The notes below the pieces were generated by a model. It made no database searches, was not told the origin of the DNA, and was given only the letters and a program-made list of their open reading frames with translations. A DNA stretch of 6,534 nt from Spirochaetota bacterium. GTDB taxonomy: Bacteria > Spirochaetota > JAHITG01. Position numbers and translations under genes: made by a program. This document shows, piece by piece, positions 1-4,903 of the stretch; position 1 is the first letter of the stretch; every line of letters starts with the position of its first letter. The stretch is from positions 1 to 6,534 of the forward strand of contig JAHITG010000423.1 in assembly GCA_018817865.1 (NCBI GenBank). The letters run 5' to 3'.

Positions 1-557
1 TATTGCATATTAACTGTTATCTCTGATGCAAATAAGTCTTTCTGATCTTTAGGGGAAAAAAAGAGCTTATAATAGCCTTCTGTCTTTAATTTTTTTATTT
101 TTACATTATAATATTTCAGTTCAATCAATTCTACAGGATAAAGGATCGCTCTTCTATAAACGGCTGCCAGCCAGATAGTCAAATGATTATATTGAATCCC
201 TAAAGATTGCTTTTTGTAATTTCCTATAATGCCTAATTTCGGGTCTTTTAATATTTCAATATTTTTACCTTCAATTTTTATATTATCTCCCTGAATAACA
301 TGAAACAATTTTAACTTACCCGATTTTAATTTCACTACTCTTGCTTTTTCCGGTTCGGTAAATATTGTGTTATTAAATGTCATCTGAATTGTCGTTATTT
401 TTGAATAATTTTCATTAATTTTATCCAATATTTCTTCTGCAGAATAATTTTTTTTTAATTTAACAGTTTTTTTGGGCTGCCATTTAAAAATGAAGTGTAA
501 AACAATTATAAAGATTATTAAAAGAAATGAAATTAAAATAATTTTACTTGTTTTCAT
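1..557 (-). CDS. LolA-like envelope protein, C-terminus cut by window edge
   Basis: I translated this frame by hand: it is open without a stop from ATG at 557 to the left edge, about 185 residues. Residues 5-24 are a hydrophobic segment after a short Lys-containing start, so a signal peptide or membrane anchor is likely. The segment SAEEILDKINENYSKITTIQ followed by a charged beta-rich stretch (KARVVKLKSGKLKLF, then GDNIKIEGKNIEIL) resembles the start of LolA/outer-membrane lipoprotein sorting-type domains, where an amphipathic helix precedes an antiparallel half-barrel of beta strands. The family assignment rests on this pattern only. A role in binding lipoproteins or lipid in the periplasm would follow from the family and is inference. 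The start overlaps the TGA of a 35-codon ORF as ATGA, suggesting translational coupling. GC content is visibly lower than in the flagellar genes. It could instead be an unrelated secreted beta protein. Confidence 0.6.
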   Translation of the reverse strand, partial: MKTSKIILISFLLIIFIIVLHFIFKWQPKKTVKLKKNYSAEEILDKINENYSKITTIQMTFNNTIFTEPEKARVVKLKSGKLKLFHVIQGDNIKIEGKNIEILKDPKLGIIGNYKKQSLGIQYNHLTIWLAAVYRRAILYPVELIELKYYNVKIKKLKTEGYYKLFFSPKDQKDLFASEITVNMQ

Positions 558-661
558 AAACTATTCTCTAATATTTTATACCATGAGGCCGGACCGAAAG
601 TCCTGTTTTGATTCAAAAATAAAGTGGTCTGCTCTTTGAAGTGATACATAAATACATCCAT
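554..661 (-). CDS. small ORF (35 aa) coupled to the LolA-like gene
   Basis: ATG at 661 opens a 35-codon frame that ends in TGA (556-554), overlapping the ATG of the next gene as ATGA. The peptide begins MDVFMYHFKEQTTLFLNQN and then has RTFGPASWYKIL; it is mixed polar and aromatic with no membrane segment. The frame is open upstream to a TAA near 730 with no other ATG, so the sequence could also be the tail of a decayed longer gene. No good Shine-Dalgarno precedes the ATG; the second Met (649) has only a weak GGATG upstream. A sigma-70-like promoter lies about 50 nt upstream. I do not recognise a family. Against it being a gene: an AGGACT-18-TATAAA promoter-like element lies wholly inside it, so this stretch may instead be the leader or promoter of the LolA-like gene. 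Confidence 0.4.
   Translation of the reverse strand: MDVFMYHFKEQTTLFLNQNRTFGPASWYKILENSL
574..604 (-). promoter_or_regulatory. AGGACT-18-TATAAA promoter-like element with hairpin
   Basis: Minus strand AGGACTTTCGGTCC (604-591) contains the short inverted repeat GGAC/GTCC and is followed by ATGGTATAAAA (584-574). TATAAA lies 18 nt after AGGACT and carries an extended -10 TGG. The ATG of the LolA-like gene is 17 nt downstream of 574. A similar arrangement precedes the gene at 1483 and occurs twice in the repeats at 906-991. Reading it as a promoter is inference, because the same bases also encode part of the 35-codon ORF. Confidence 0.35.
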
Positions 662-712
662 ACAGAATTCAATTAATTTATTAAAAAAATTAATTTTTTC
701 TTTCTTAATTAT

Positions 713-741
713 AATATACTTTCTTTTTTATAAATTGTCAA
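713..741 (-). promoter_or_regulatory. sigma-70-like promoter for the small ORF and LolA-like gene
   Basis: On the minus strand TTGACA (741-736) is separated by exactly 17 nt from TATATT (718-713), with an overlapping TATAAT 5 nt further on. The -35 is a perfect consensus match and the spacing is ideal. Transcription would start near 706, some 45 nt before the small ORF and about 150 nt before the LolA-like gene. The region is very AT-rich, so chance matches to the -10 are easy, but the perfect TTGACA is less so. Confidence 0.55.
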
Positions 742-884
742 AAATAATACGTATGGAAAATGAATTAAACTATTTAACAAAGATAAGTGATAACAATATT
801 ATGCAATTCCTGAAGTTTAAAGATGAAATGAATCAGTCACCCCATGCTTCTGCCCCGAGGAATCCCATGAGAAATGCACCCTTA

Positions 885-904
885 GGAATCGTGTTAACGA
901 TTCC
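885..904. repeat. perfect palindrome, 8-bp stem with 4-nt loop
   Basis: GGAATCGT (885-892), loop GTTA, ACGATTCC (897-904): a perfect 8-bp inverted repeat. It immediately precedes the AGGACTTTAGTCCT hairpin at 906, so the two form adjacent cruciform or RNA stem-loops. There is no following T-run on the minus strand. It may serve as a transcript end or belong to the repeat cluster at 905-1004. Confidence 0.6.
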
Positions 905-1004
905 AAGGACTTTAGTCCTGGGAATTTCTTATAAAGAAATTCCTCAGAGGAGGTTTTCAGGGAGACTTTTGTCCTGGAAATTTCTTACAAAGAAATTCCA
1001 CAGG
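905..1004. repeat. duplicated composite hairpin repeat (two diverged copies)
   Basis: Copy 1 (about 906-947) has a 5-bp hairpin AGGAC-TTTA-GTCCT (906-919) followed by a 10-bp hairpin GGAATTTCTT-ATA-AAGAAATTCC (921-943). Copy 2 (about 959-1004) repeats this with small changes: GACTTTTGTCCT (964-975), then GGAAATTTCTT-ACA-AAGAAATTCC (976-999), bounded by CCTG (973-976) and CAGG (1001-1004). GAGGTTTT (950-957) and AAAACCTC (1013-1020) form an inverted pair around copy 2. Copies differ by substitutions and one inserted A, which suggests an older duplication. I infer an intergenic palindromic (REP-like or miniature) element; no transposase is present. Confidence 0.7.
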
Positions 1005-1060
1005 GTTCATCTAAAACCTCATGAGTGGTATTCTTTCTGTCTTATCATTATTCGGAAAAC

Positions 1061-1483
1061 TTATTTTTTGGAGAGGTTTTTGTAGAGTTCGACTTCCGCT
1101 TTACTGATGCCCATGATAGCAGCAATCTCTTTTGAGTCTTTCCCTTCTTTCAAAAGACCTTTGATTATATCTGTCTTGTTTTTTGGGACAGCTACCTTTA
1201 CATCATTAACATGTTCTTCCTTTACCGGAAGACGATTCAAGGCTTCATTCATCTTAAATTCCCTGATCTTCTCCTGGGCTACCTGTATAATATTTTTTAC
1301 TTCATCTACTTTCTCTTCTAAAAGATCGATATTGTTCTTGGTGACCTTATTAAACTCTACTATTAAACTGTTTATTTCAGCCATATGTCTCTTATCAGGT
1401 TCATGCACTTTGGCCATGACCTTCTTATAAACTGAATATATAATGAAGATATTAATAATAATGGAAATAATAAAATATATCAT
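1061..1483 (-). CDS. membrane-anchored coiled-coil protein with C-terminal HTH-like segment (DUF6115/DUF2802, SwrB-like)
   Basis: A 140-residue protein. Residues 2-18 are a strongly hydrophobic N-terminal membrane segment, followed by a basic turn (YKKVMAKVH), placing the rest in the cytoplasm. Residues about 35-85 are charged and helical, likely a coiled coil. Residues about 104-138 (DIIKGLLKEGKDSKEIAAIM, then GISKAEVELYKNL) form the small helix-turn-helix-like C-terminus typical of DUF6115/DUF2802 proteins at the ends of flagellar operons. Bacillus SwrB, encoded just after sigD, has a similar layout and promotes activation of the flagellar export apparatus. I infer a comparable role here by architecture and position only. 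It is the last gene of the cluster, 69 nt after its neighbour, with no strong Shine-Dalgarno before the ATG but a promoter-like element upstream. Low conservation makes orthology uncertain; the C-terminal segment is probably not DNA-binding. Confidence 0.75.
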   Translation of the reverse strand: MIYFIISIIINIFIIYSVYKKVMAKVHEPDKRHMAEINSLIVEFNKVTKNNIDLLEEKVDEVKNIIQVAQEKIREFKMNEALNRLPVKEEHVNDVKVAVPKNKTDIIKGLLKEGKDSKEIAAIMGISKAEVELYKNLSKK

Positions 1484-1512
1484 AATCTTAACAGGATAAT
1501 TTATGTATTTGT

Positions 1513-1544
1513 CTTATAACATATAGAGAGGAACATTTAGTCCT
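1513..1544 (-). promoter_or_regulatory. AGGACT...ATGTTATAAG promoter-like element before the SwrB-like gene
   Basis: Minus strand AGGACTAAATGTTCC (1544-1530), an imperfect inverted repeat GGAC/GTTCC, is followed by ATGTTATAAG (1522-1513). TATAAG lies 20 nt after AGGACT and about 30 nt before the ATG at 1483. The layout copies the element at 604-574, though its spacing is 2 nt longer. It sits in the 69-nt gap after the 108-residue gene, where a secondary promoter would make sense. The function is inferred from position and resemblance. Confidence 0.3.
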
Positions 1545-1552
1545 TAAAACCC

Positions 1553-1879
1553 TTACTTTTTTACGTCAATAATATTTCCTTTTTCGGGATCTTTAAAAAA
1601 CTCAGAAGATTTTTCATCTGATTTGCTTCCACCTTCCTGATCATTTTTTTTATGTGAAAATTCTTTCTTTTTCTGAGCATCAGCATCAACCTTTTTATCT
1701 TCCTCATCTACACTTTCAAGGTCAACGACTTGTTTGTCTTTCTGTTCGGCGATCTGATGGATCGAATTTCCCTGCTGTGCCTGCTGCAGAGAAGCAGAAT
1801 TCTCAGCAACATGCTGTATCTTTCCTGCATTACCCATCTGGCCGAGTATGGTTTGTATGTCTATTGGTAATATTGACAT
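1553..1879 (-). CDS. small hydrophilic protein of unknown function in the flagellar cluster
   Basis: A 108-residue protein I cannot assign to a named family. The N-terminus MSILPIDIQTILGQMG looks structured, and residues 20-45 are Gln-rich and probably helical (SLQQAQQGNSIHQIAEQ). Residues 50-95 are highly charged and likely disordered, and the end GNIIDVKK reads as a short conserved-looking cap. It has no signal peptide or membrane segment, so it is probably cytoplasmic. Its ATG shares one base with the TAA of fapA (TAATG), and AGGAG lies 11 nt upstream inside fapA, so translation is likely coupled and the product may work with FapA. Small linker-like proteins of this kind occur beside FapA or FliA in other flagellated bacteria, as far as I recall; a partner or adaptor role is inference. 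Confidence 0.75.
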   Translation of the reverse strand: MSILPIDIQTILGQMGNAGKIQHVAENSASLQQAQQGNSIHQIAEQKDKQVVDLESVDEEDKKVDADAQKKKEFSHKKNDQEGGSKSDEKSSEFFKDPEKGNIIDVKK

Positions 1880-3915
1880 TAGTAAACCATCTCCTCTTTA
1901 TTTCTTTCTTTATTTCTTTCTTTATTTCTTTCTTTACTTCTTTCTTTACTTCTTTCTTTACTTTTTTCTTTATCTTTTTCCATCTTCGGTTCTTCATACG
2001 GCAAAACTTTAATATTTCCCGCTTCCTGAATAAAAGTTACATATTTAAAAGAATCCTTAACTTCCAGGAAAGCATCCTTTACTGTAATACGCACTTTTGG
2101 ATATACCTCTTTCTGTACACAGACTTTTCCTTTTTCTTCAATAGAAGCCAGGTAACTCTTTATCTCCGATATCTGCTCTTCTATCTCATTCATGCGCAGG
2201 CTTATAGACTCTTTATCCTGCAGCATCCCGAGAAGCTGTTCTTCTTTTTCAGGAGTCAGTTTACCTCCGAGGGTTCGTTTCTGGTTCTCTAAAGTTGTGA
2301 TATTCATAGAGAGTTCCTTGGACTTATCTTTATGATTCCTCAATTCTTCATTCAACTCTAACAATTGCTGTCTTGATTTCGGATCGATCCCTACTTCGAT
2401 CTCGGTCTCTGTATATGATTGGGAACCAATGACTTTAGCATTGATCTCCTCTCCTGCTCTTATTCTGCCTCCTACGATCATGGCTCTCTTACCATTGCAG
2501 ATGACTCTCTTGCCCGCATCCACAAAACTATGCATTAAACCCTCTGCGATCACAATATCACGGCCTGCCTCGACCCGCTTAGCATGCTCAACAAATTTTG
2601 CAAAAACATCATTCCCCGCTACAATAACAGCTTCATCTTTTCCCAGTAATCCCTGCTTAATTATTATATCACCTTCTGCCTCCAGCTGAGCTTTCCCAAC
2701 GCTTCCTTTAATATCTATATTACCGGCTGCCTTTATACTGAATCCGTCTTCTACATTCCCCCTGACAATAACCGTTCCCAGAAAAACAACATTACCGGTC
2801 TCCAGAGCAACATCTCCTTTAACCTCATAAACCGGCTCTACATTGATGCGGCCTTTCACATAAACTACCTGGCCGTTTATTTCAGCTACCAGTTCTGATT
2901 TATCTTCACTAAGTTTAATGTTCTTACCCTCTGTTATGGGTATATCTCTTCCATCTTTTGCCGGCAACTCCCTTCCGGTTACTGTCTTCCCTGCTGTTCC
3001 TTTTGTTGCATTTATCTTTTTTGCCAGTATCTGCCCGACAACAACATTTTCTATCAAGTCCAGCTCTCTAAAATCGACACGTCCCTTGTCATCTTCAGAA
3101 AGCTGTAATTCTTTATCAATATTGAACTTATAATCTATTTTTGCATCATTCCCCTCTTTTGGGGAGAGCCCCTCTGCAATAGTAAGCGGTTGATTAAATT
3201 TATCATCATCGATCGCTTCTTGAATGGACTCTCTGCTTACTCCAAAAACCACTCCCTTCCGCTCCAGCTCACTCATAATATCATCCATCTCCACGATCCT
3301 GCCGGTCTTTTTCGGCGGGACCAGGGTCAGATAGACCTTCATCTCATCTTCTGAAATTTCAACTGAAAATCTGCCGTCATATTCCGGATTTGCCTCCCAT
3401 ACTCCTATCTTTACAGGTTCACCGGAGGCTTTTGAAACAATTTTCTGTATCAAAGCTTCATCCGGATTCAGTATCTGCCTTTGATAAAGAGCATTTTGAA
3501 CTTCCTGAAGTGAAATAGTCCTCCCCTTTCCTATTGGCTTTGTAACGATAAGCATAATACCCTGCTTAGTAACCCGTATTTTATAGGCACCGTCTTTATC
3601 CTTTATAGCATCAGCCTTAGCCATCTGTTGTGTCATATCAGTAAGCTGTTGCAATTCTTCTGCTGCTTTTGAAATACTTGTTTTCACCAGGAGTTTAAAC
3701 GGTCTTCTTCCAATACCTAGAAATCCATTAGACCCTTTCTCAAGAATATCATATTCAAGATCAGCAATGCTGACACCCAGCTTCTTACCTGCACTTTCAA
3801 GACCTTCTTCTACACTGTAAGAGATCACTTCTATAAAGTCTCCCGATACGTCACCCTGCTCAAGGCTTACATCATCTGCGGTATCTTCCGTTAATAACTC
3901 TTTTAATCTATCCAT
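1879..3915 (-). CDS. fapA: FapA family (DUF342) polymer-forming flagellar assembly protein with Jag_N-type domain
   Basis: A 678-residue protein. Residues about 28-78 match the Jag_N (KhpB N-terminal) pattern: SVEEGLESAGKKLGVSIADL, then EKGSNGFLGIGRRPFKLLV, with the GFLGIG turn at 64-69. The body (about 105-510) is DUF342/FapA, with a long right-handed beta-helix-like run of Gly-spaced strands from about 365 (KGDVALETGNVVFLGTVIVR, AAGNIDIKGSVGKA, AEGDIIIKQ). It ends in the hallmark GGRIRAGEEINAKVIGS (482-498). Residues 512-595 form a coiled coil, then a short beta region ends near KVLPYEEPK. The tail (about 645-674) is a KER(S/N) repeat. Family members are linked to flagellar assembly and polar placement (FapA in Vibrio) and to bactofilin-like polymers; the product is probably cytoplasmic. 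ATG 3915 is preceded by AGAGG at 5 nt. Jag_N fused to DUF342 is, from memory, seen in spirochaete-type FapA. The Lys/Arg-rich tail is unusual. Confidence 0.9.
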   Translation of the reverse strand: MDRLKELLTEDTADDVSLEQGDVSGDFIEVISYSVEEGLESAGKKLGVSIADLEYDILEKGSNGFLGIGRRPFKLLVKTSISKAAEELQQLTDMTQQMAKADAIKDKDGAYKIRVTKQGIMLIVTKPIGKGRTISLQEVQNALYQRQILNPDEALIQKIVSKASGEPVKIGVWEANPEYDGRFSVEISEDEMKVYLTLVPPKKTGRIVEMDDIMSELERKGVVFGVSRESIQEAIDDDKFNQPLTIAEGLSPKEGNDAKIDYKFNIDKELQLSEDDKGRVDFRELDLIENVVVGQILAKKINATKGTAGKTVTGRELPAKDGRDIPITEGKNIKLSEDKSELVAEINGQVVYVKGRINVEPVYEVKGDVALETGNVVFLGTVIVRGNVEDGFSIKAAGNIDIKGSVGKAQLEAEGDIIIKQGLLGKDEAVIVAGNDVFAKFVEHAKRVEAGRDIVIAEGLMHSFVDAGKRVICNGKRAMIVGGRIRAGEEINAKVIGSQSYTETEIEVGIDPKSRQQLLELNEELRNHKDKSKELSMNITTLENQKRTLGGKLTPEKEEQLLGMLQDKESISLRMNEIEEQISEIKSYLASIEEKGKVCVQKEVYPKVRITVKDAFLEVKDSFKYVTFIQEAGNIKVLPYEEPKMEKDKEKSKERSKERSKERNKERNKERNKEEMVY
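1891..1895 (-). promoter_or_regulatory. ribosome binding site AGGAG for the 108-residue gene
   Basis: AGGAG on the minus strand (1895-1891) lies within the last codons of fapA, 11 nt before the ATG at 1879 that overlaps the fapA stop. It fixes this start and supports coupled translation. Confidence 0.6.
1896..1979. repeat. 12-bp tandem repeat, seven units, coding for the FapA tail
   Basis: On the plus strand CTTTATTTCTTT occurs three times (1896-1931), CTTTACTTCTTT twice (1932-1955), and two more diverged units end at 1979. On the minus strand these encode the KERN/KERS repeats at the FapA C-terminus. Each unit also contains CTTT tetranucleotides. Gain or loss of whole units keeps the reading frame and changes tail length. 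The near-identity of the right-to-left units suggests recent expansion by slippage. Confidence 0.9.
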
Positions 3916-3963
3916 AGGTCCCTCTATTACATCATCGATTAAATAAAAAATATTTTAAACCGT

Positions 3964-3971
3964 TTATCGGG
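3964..3971 (-). promoter_or_regulatory. possible sigma-28-type -10 element upstream of fapA
   Basis: CCCGATAA (3971-3964, minus strand) matches the sigma-28 -10 consensus GCCGATAA at seven of eight bases and lies about 48 nt before the fapA ATG, in the 167-nt gap after fliA. A proper -35 (TAAA at 15 nt) is not present; the bases there read ATTT. A sigma-70 reading (TTGATT-18-CGATAA) overlaps it. The rest of the gap (3916-4082) is AT-rich and shows no clear terminator. If real, FliA would feed back on fapA and the two following genes. Confidence 0.25.
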
Positions 3972-4082
3972 TAGTACTTTTGCGACAAATCAAATTTTAA
4001 TATATATATGAAGAATGATATTTAAGCTTATAAAAGATTCACTTTATCAGATTCGTCGAAAAAGCTTTAGAACCCGTGATAA

Positions 4083-4877
4083 TTATTCCTTTTCAGATAA
4101 AAATTTGATCTGTTTCAACTTTGCTTTTATCCGCATGATCGCTTTTGTATGCAGCTGCGAAACGCGTGATTCAGTAACATCGAGAACTTCTCCGATCTCT
4201 TTTAAAGTCAAATCTTCATAATAATAAAGTATAATAACCTCTTTTTCCTTATCAGGAAGACCCTGGATCACTTTAGCGATCACATTTTTGACCTCATTCT
4301 TTTCCACAAGTACATCAGGATTTAAAGAAACCGGGCTTTCCAGTGTTTCTATCATGGAAACTTCATCATCATCGCTACCCACATGCCATATTTCATTCAA
4401 TGAGATAACAGCTGTACCGCTGATATTAAGCATCAGTTTATTGAATTCCTCTATCTGTAAGTTTAATGCTGCAGCCATTTCATCATCAGAAGCCGGCCTT
4501 CCGTTTTTTATTTCCAGCTCCATCAGCAAATTCTCAACCTGCTTCGCTTTCTGTCTTATAGAACGGGGAATCCAATCCCTTTCCCTTAAGCCGTCGAAGA
4601 TCGCGCCTTTTATTCTTGTCACTGCATAAGTTTTGAATTTAATATTCCTGTCAGGTTCGTATTTTTCAATGGCATCCAGCAGTCCCAGGACTCCATCACT
4701 GACAAGATCATCAAAATCAGTATTGTTGGGCATACCAATAGCCACCTTACCTGCAACATATTTTACAAGGGGTGCGTATTTTTTTACAAAATGCTCTCGA
4801 ATATCCTGATTCTGCTTTCTCTTGTACTCTTGCCAAAGCTCATCTTCATCTCGACCCTTATATTTATCTTCAAACAT
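4083..4877 (-). CDS. fliA: RNA polymerase sigma factor FliA/WhiG (sigma-28) for flagellar genes
   Basis: I choose ATG 4877 (264 residues) because GGAAGG lies 6 nt upstream and the product then starts directly in the family's usual N-terminus. The longer frame from 4970 would add 31 residues overlapping the previous gene and does not resemble the family. Region 2 spans about 26-96 (FDDLVSDGVLGLLDAIEKYE, FKTYAVTRIKGAIFDGLRERDWIPRSIR). Region 3 spans about 105-180 (GRPASDDEMAAALNL). Region 4 spans about 206-255, with the HTH at 223-248 (LTLKEIGEVLDVTESRVSQL). The DWIPRS motif after region 2 is typical of the FliA/WhiG group, as is the lack of region 1. It directs RNA polymerase to late flagellar, motor and chemotaxis promoters, normally under FlgM control; no flgM is visible here. 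It lies 26 nt after the tail-anchored gene and 167 nt before fapA. Confidence 0.95.
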   Translation of the reverse strand: MFEDKYKGRDEDELWQEYKRKQNQDIREHFVKKYAPLVKYVAGKVAIGMPNNTDFDDLVSDGVLGLLDAIEKYEPDRNIKFKTYAVTRIKGAIFDGLRERDWIPRSIRQKAKQVENLLMELEIKNGRPASDDEMAAALNLQIEEFNKLMLNISGTAVISLNEIWHVGSDDDEVSMIETLESPVSLNPDVLVEKNEVKNVIAKVIQGLPDKEKEVIILYYYEDLTLKEIGEVLDVTESRVSQLHTKAIMRIKAKLKQIKFLSEKE

Positions 4878-4883
4878 ATAGTA

Positions 4884-4889
4884 CCTTCC
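4884..4889 (-). promoter_or_regulatory. ribosome binding site deciding the fliA start
   Basis: GGAAGG (minus strand, 4889-4884) lies 6 nt before ATG 4877 and in the 26-nt gap after the stop of the preceding gene. No comparable site precedes the more distal ATG at 4970. Confidence 0.75.
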
Positions 4890-4903
4890 GTAACAACACG
4901 CTT

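Larger units (their letters stand above)
742..1060. other. gene-free stretch between the two minus-strand transcription units
   Basis: With the promoter and small ORF at 554-741, this fills the gap between the LolA-like gene and the end of the flagellar cluster. Positions 742-840 are AT-rich with no recognisable signal. From about 841 the composition becomes mixed and palindromic: the segment 841-884 is GC-richer and unassigned, and 885-1004 holds three hairpins. No G+C hairpin followed by a T-run on the minus strand was found just after the stop at 1061, so the 3' end of the flagellar transcript, if here, must use one of these palindromes or a factor-dependent mechanism. A plus-strand open frame (TTG at 735 to 1085) crosses the repeats and has no ribosome binding site; I treat it as chance. 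Confidence 0.6.

Noticed and set aside
885..1004. CRISPR array
   Set aside because: Only two diverged copies, no regular unique spacers of constant length, and no cas genes; internal palindromes explain the repetition.
735..1085. Plus-strand open frame of 116 codons across the repeat region
   Set aside because: It starts at TTG without a ribosome binding site, runs through the palindromic repeats, overlaps the end of the SwrB-like gene antisense, and gives a protein with no recognisable pattern. Its first 30 codons look somewhat protein-like but have no support.
1128..1157. Inverted repeat TCTTTTGA / TCAAAAGA with a 14-nt loop as a terminator
   Set aside because: It lies inside the conserved C-terminal coding part of the SwrB-like gene and is AT-rich with no T-run after it on the minus strand.
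1654..2292. Plus-strand Phe-rich open frame opposite fapA
   Set aside because: It is the antisense shadow of the FapA tail repeat; the apparent FFISFFIS repeat is the 12-bp unit read on the wrong strand.
4004..4082. Intrinsic terminator after fliA
   Set aside because: The gap has only weak AT-rich pairings (such as ATAAAG with CTTTTAT) and short direct repeats of GAATC; there is no G+C-rich stem followed by a T-run on the minus strand.
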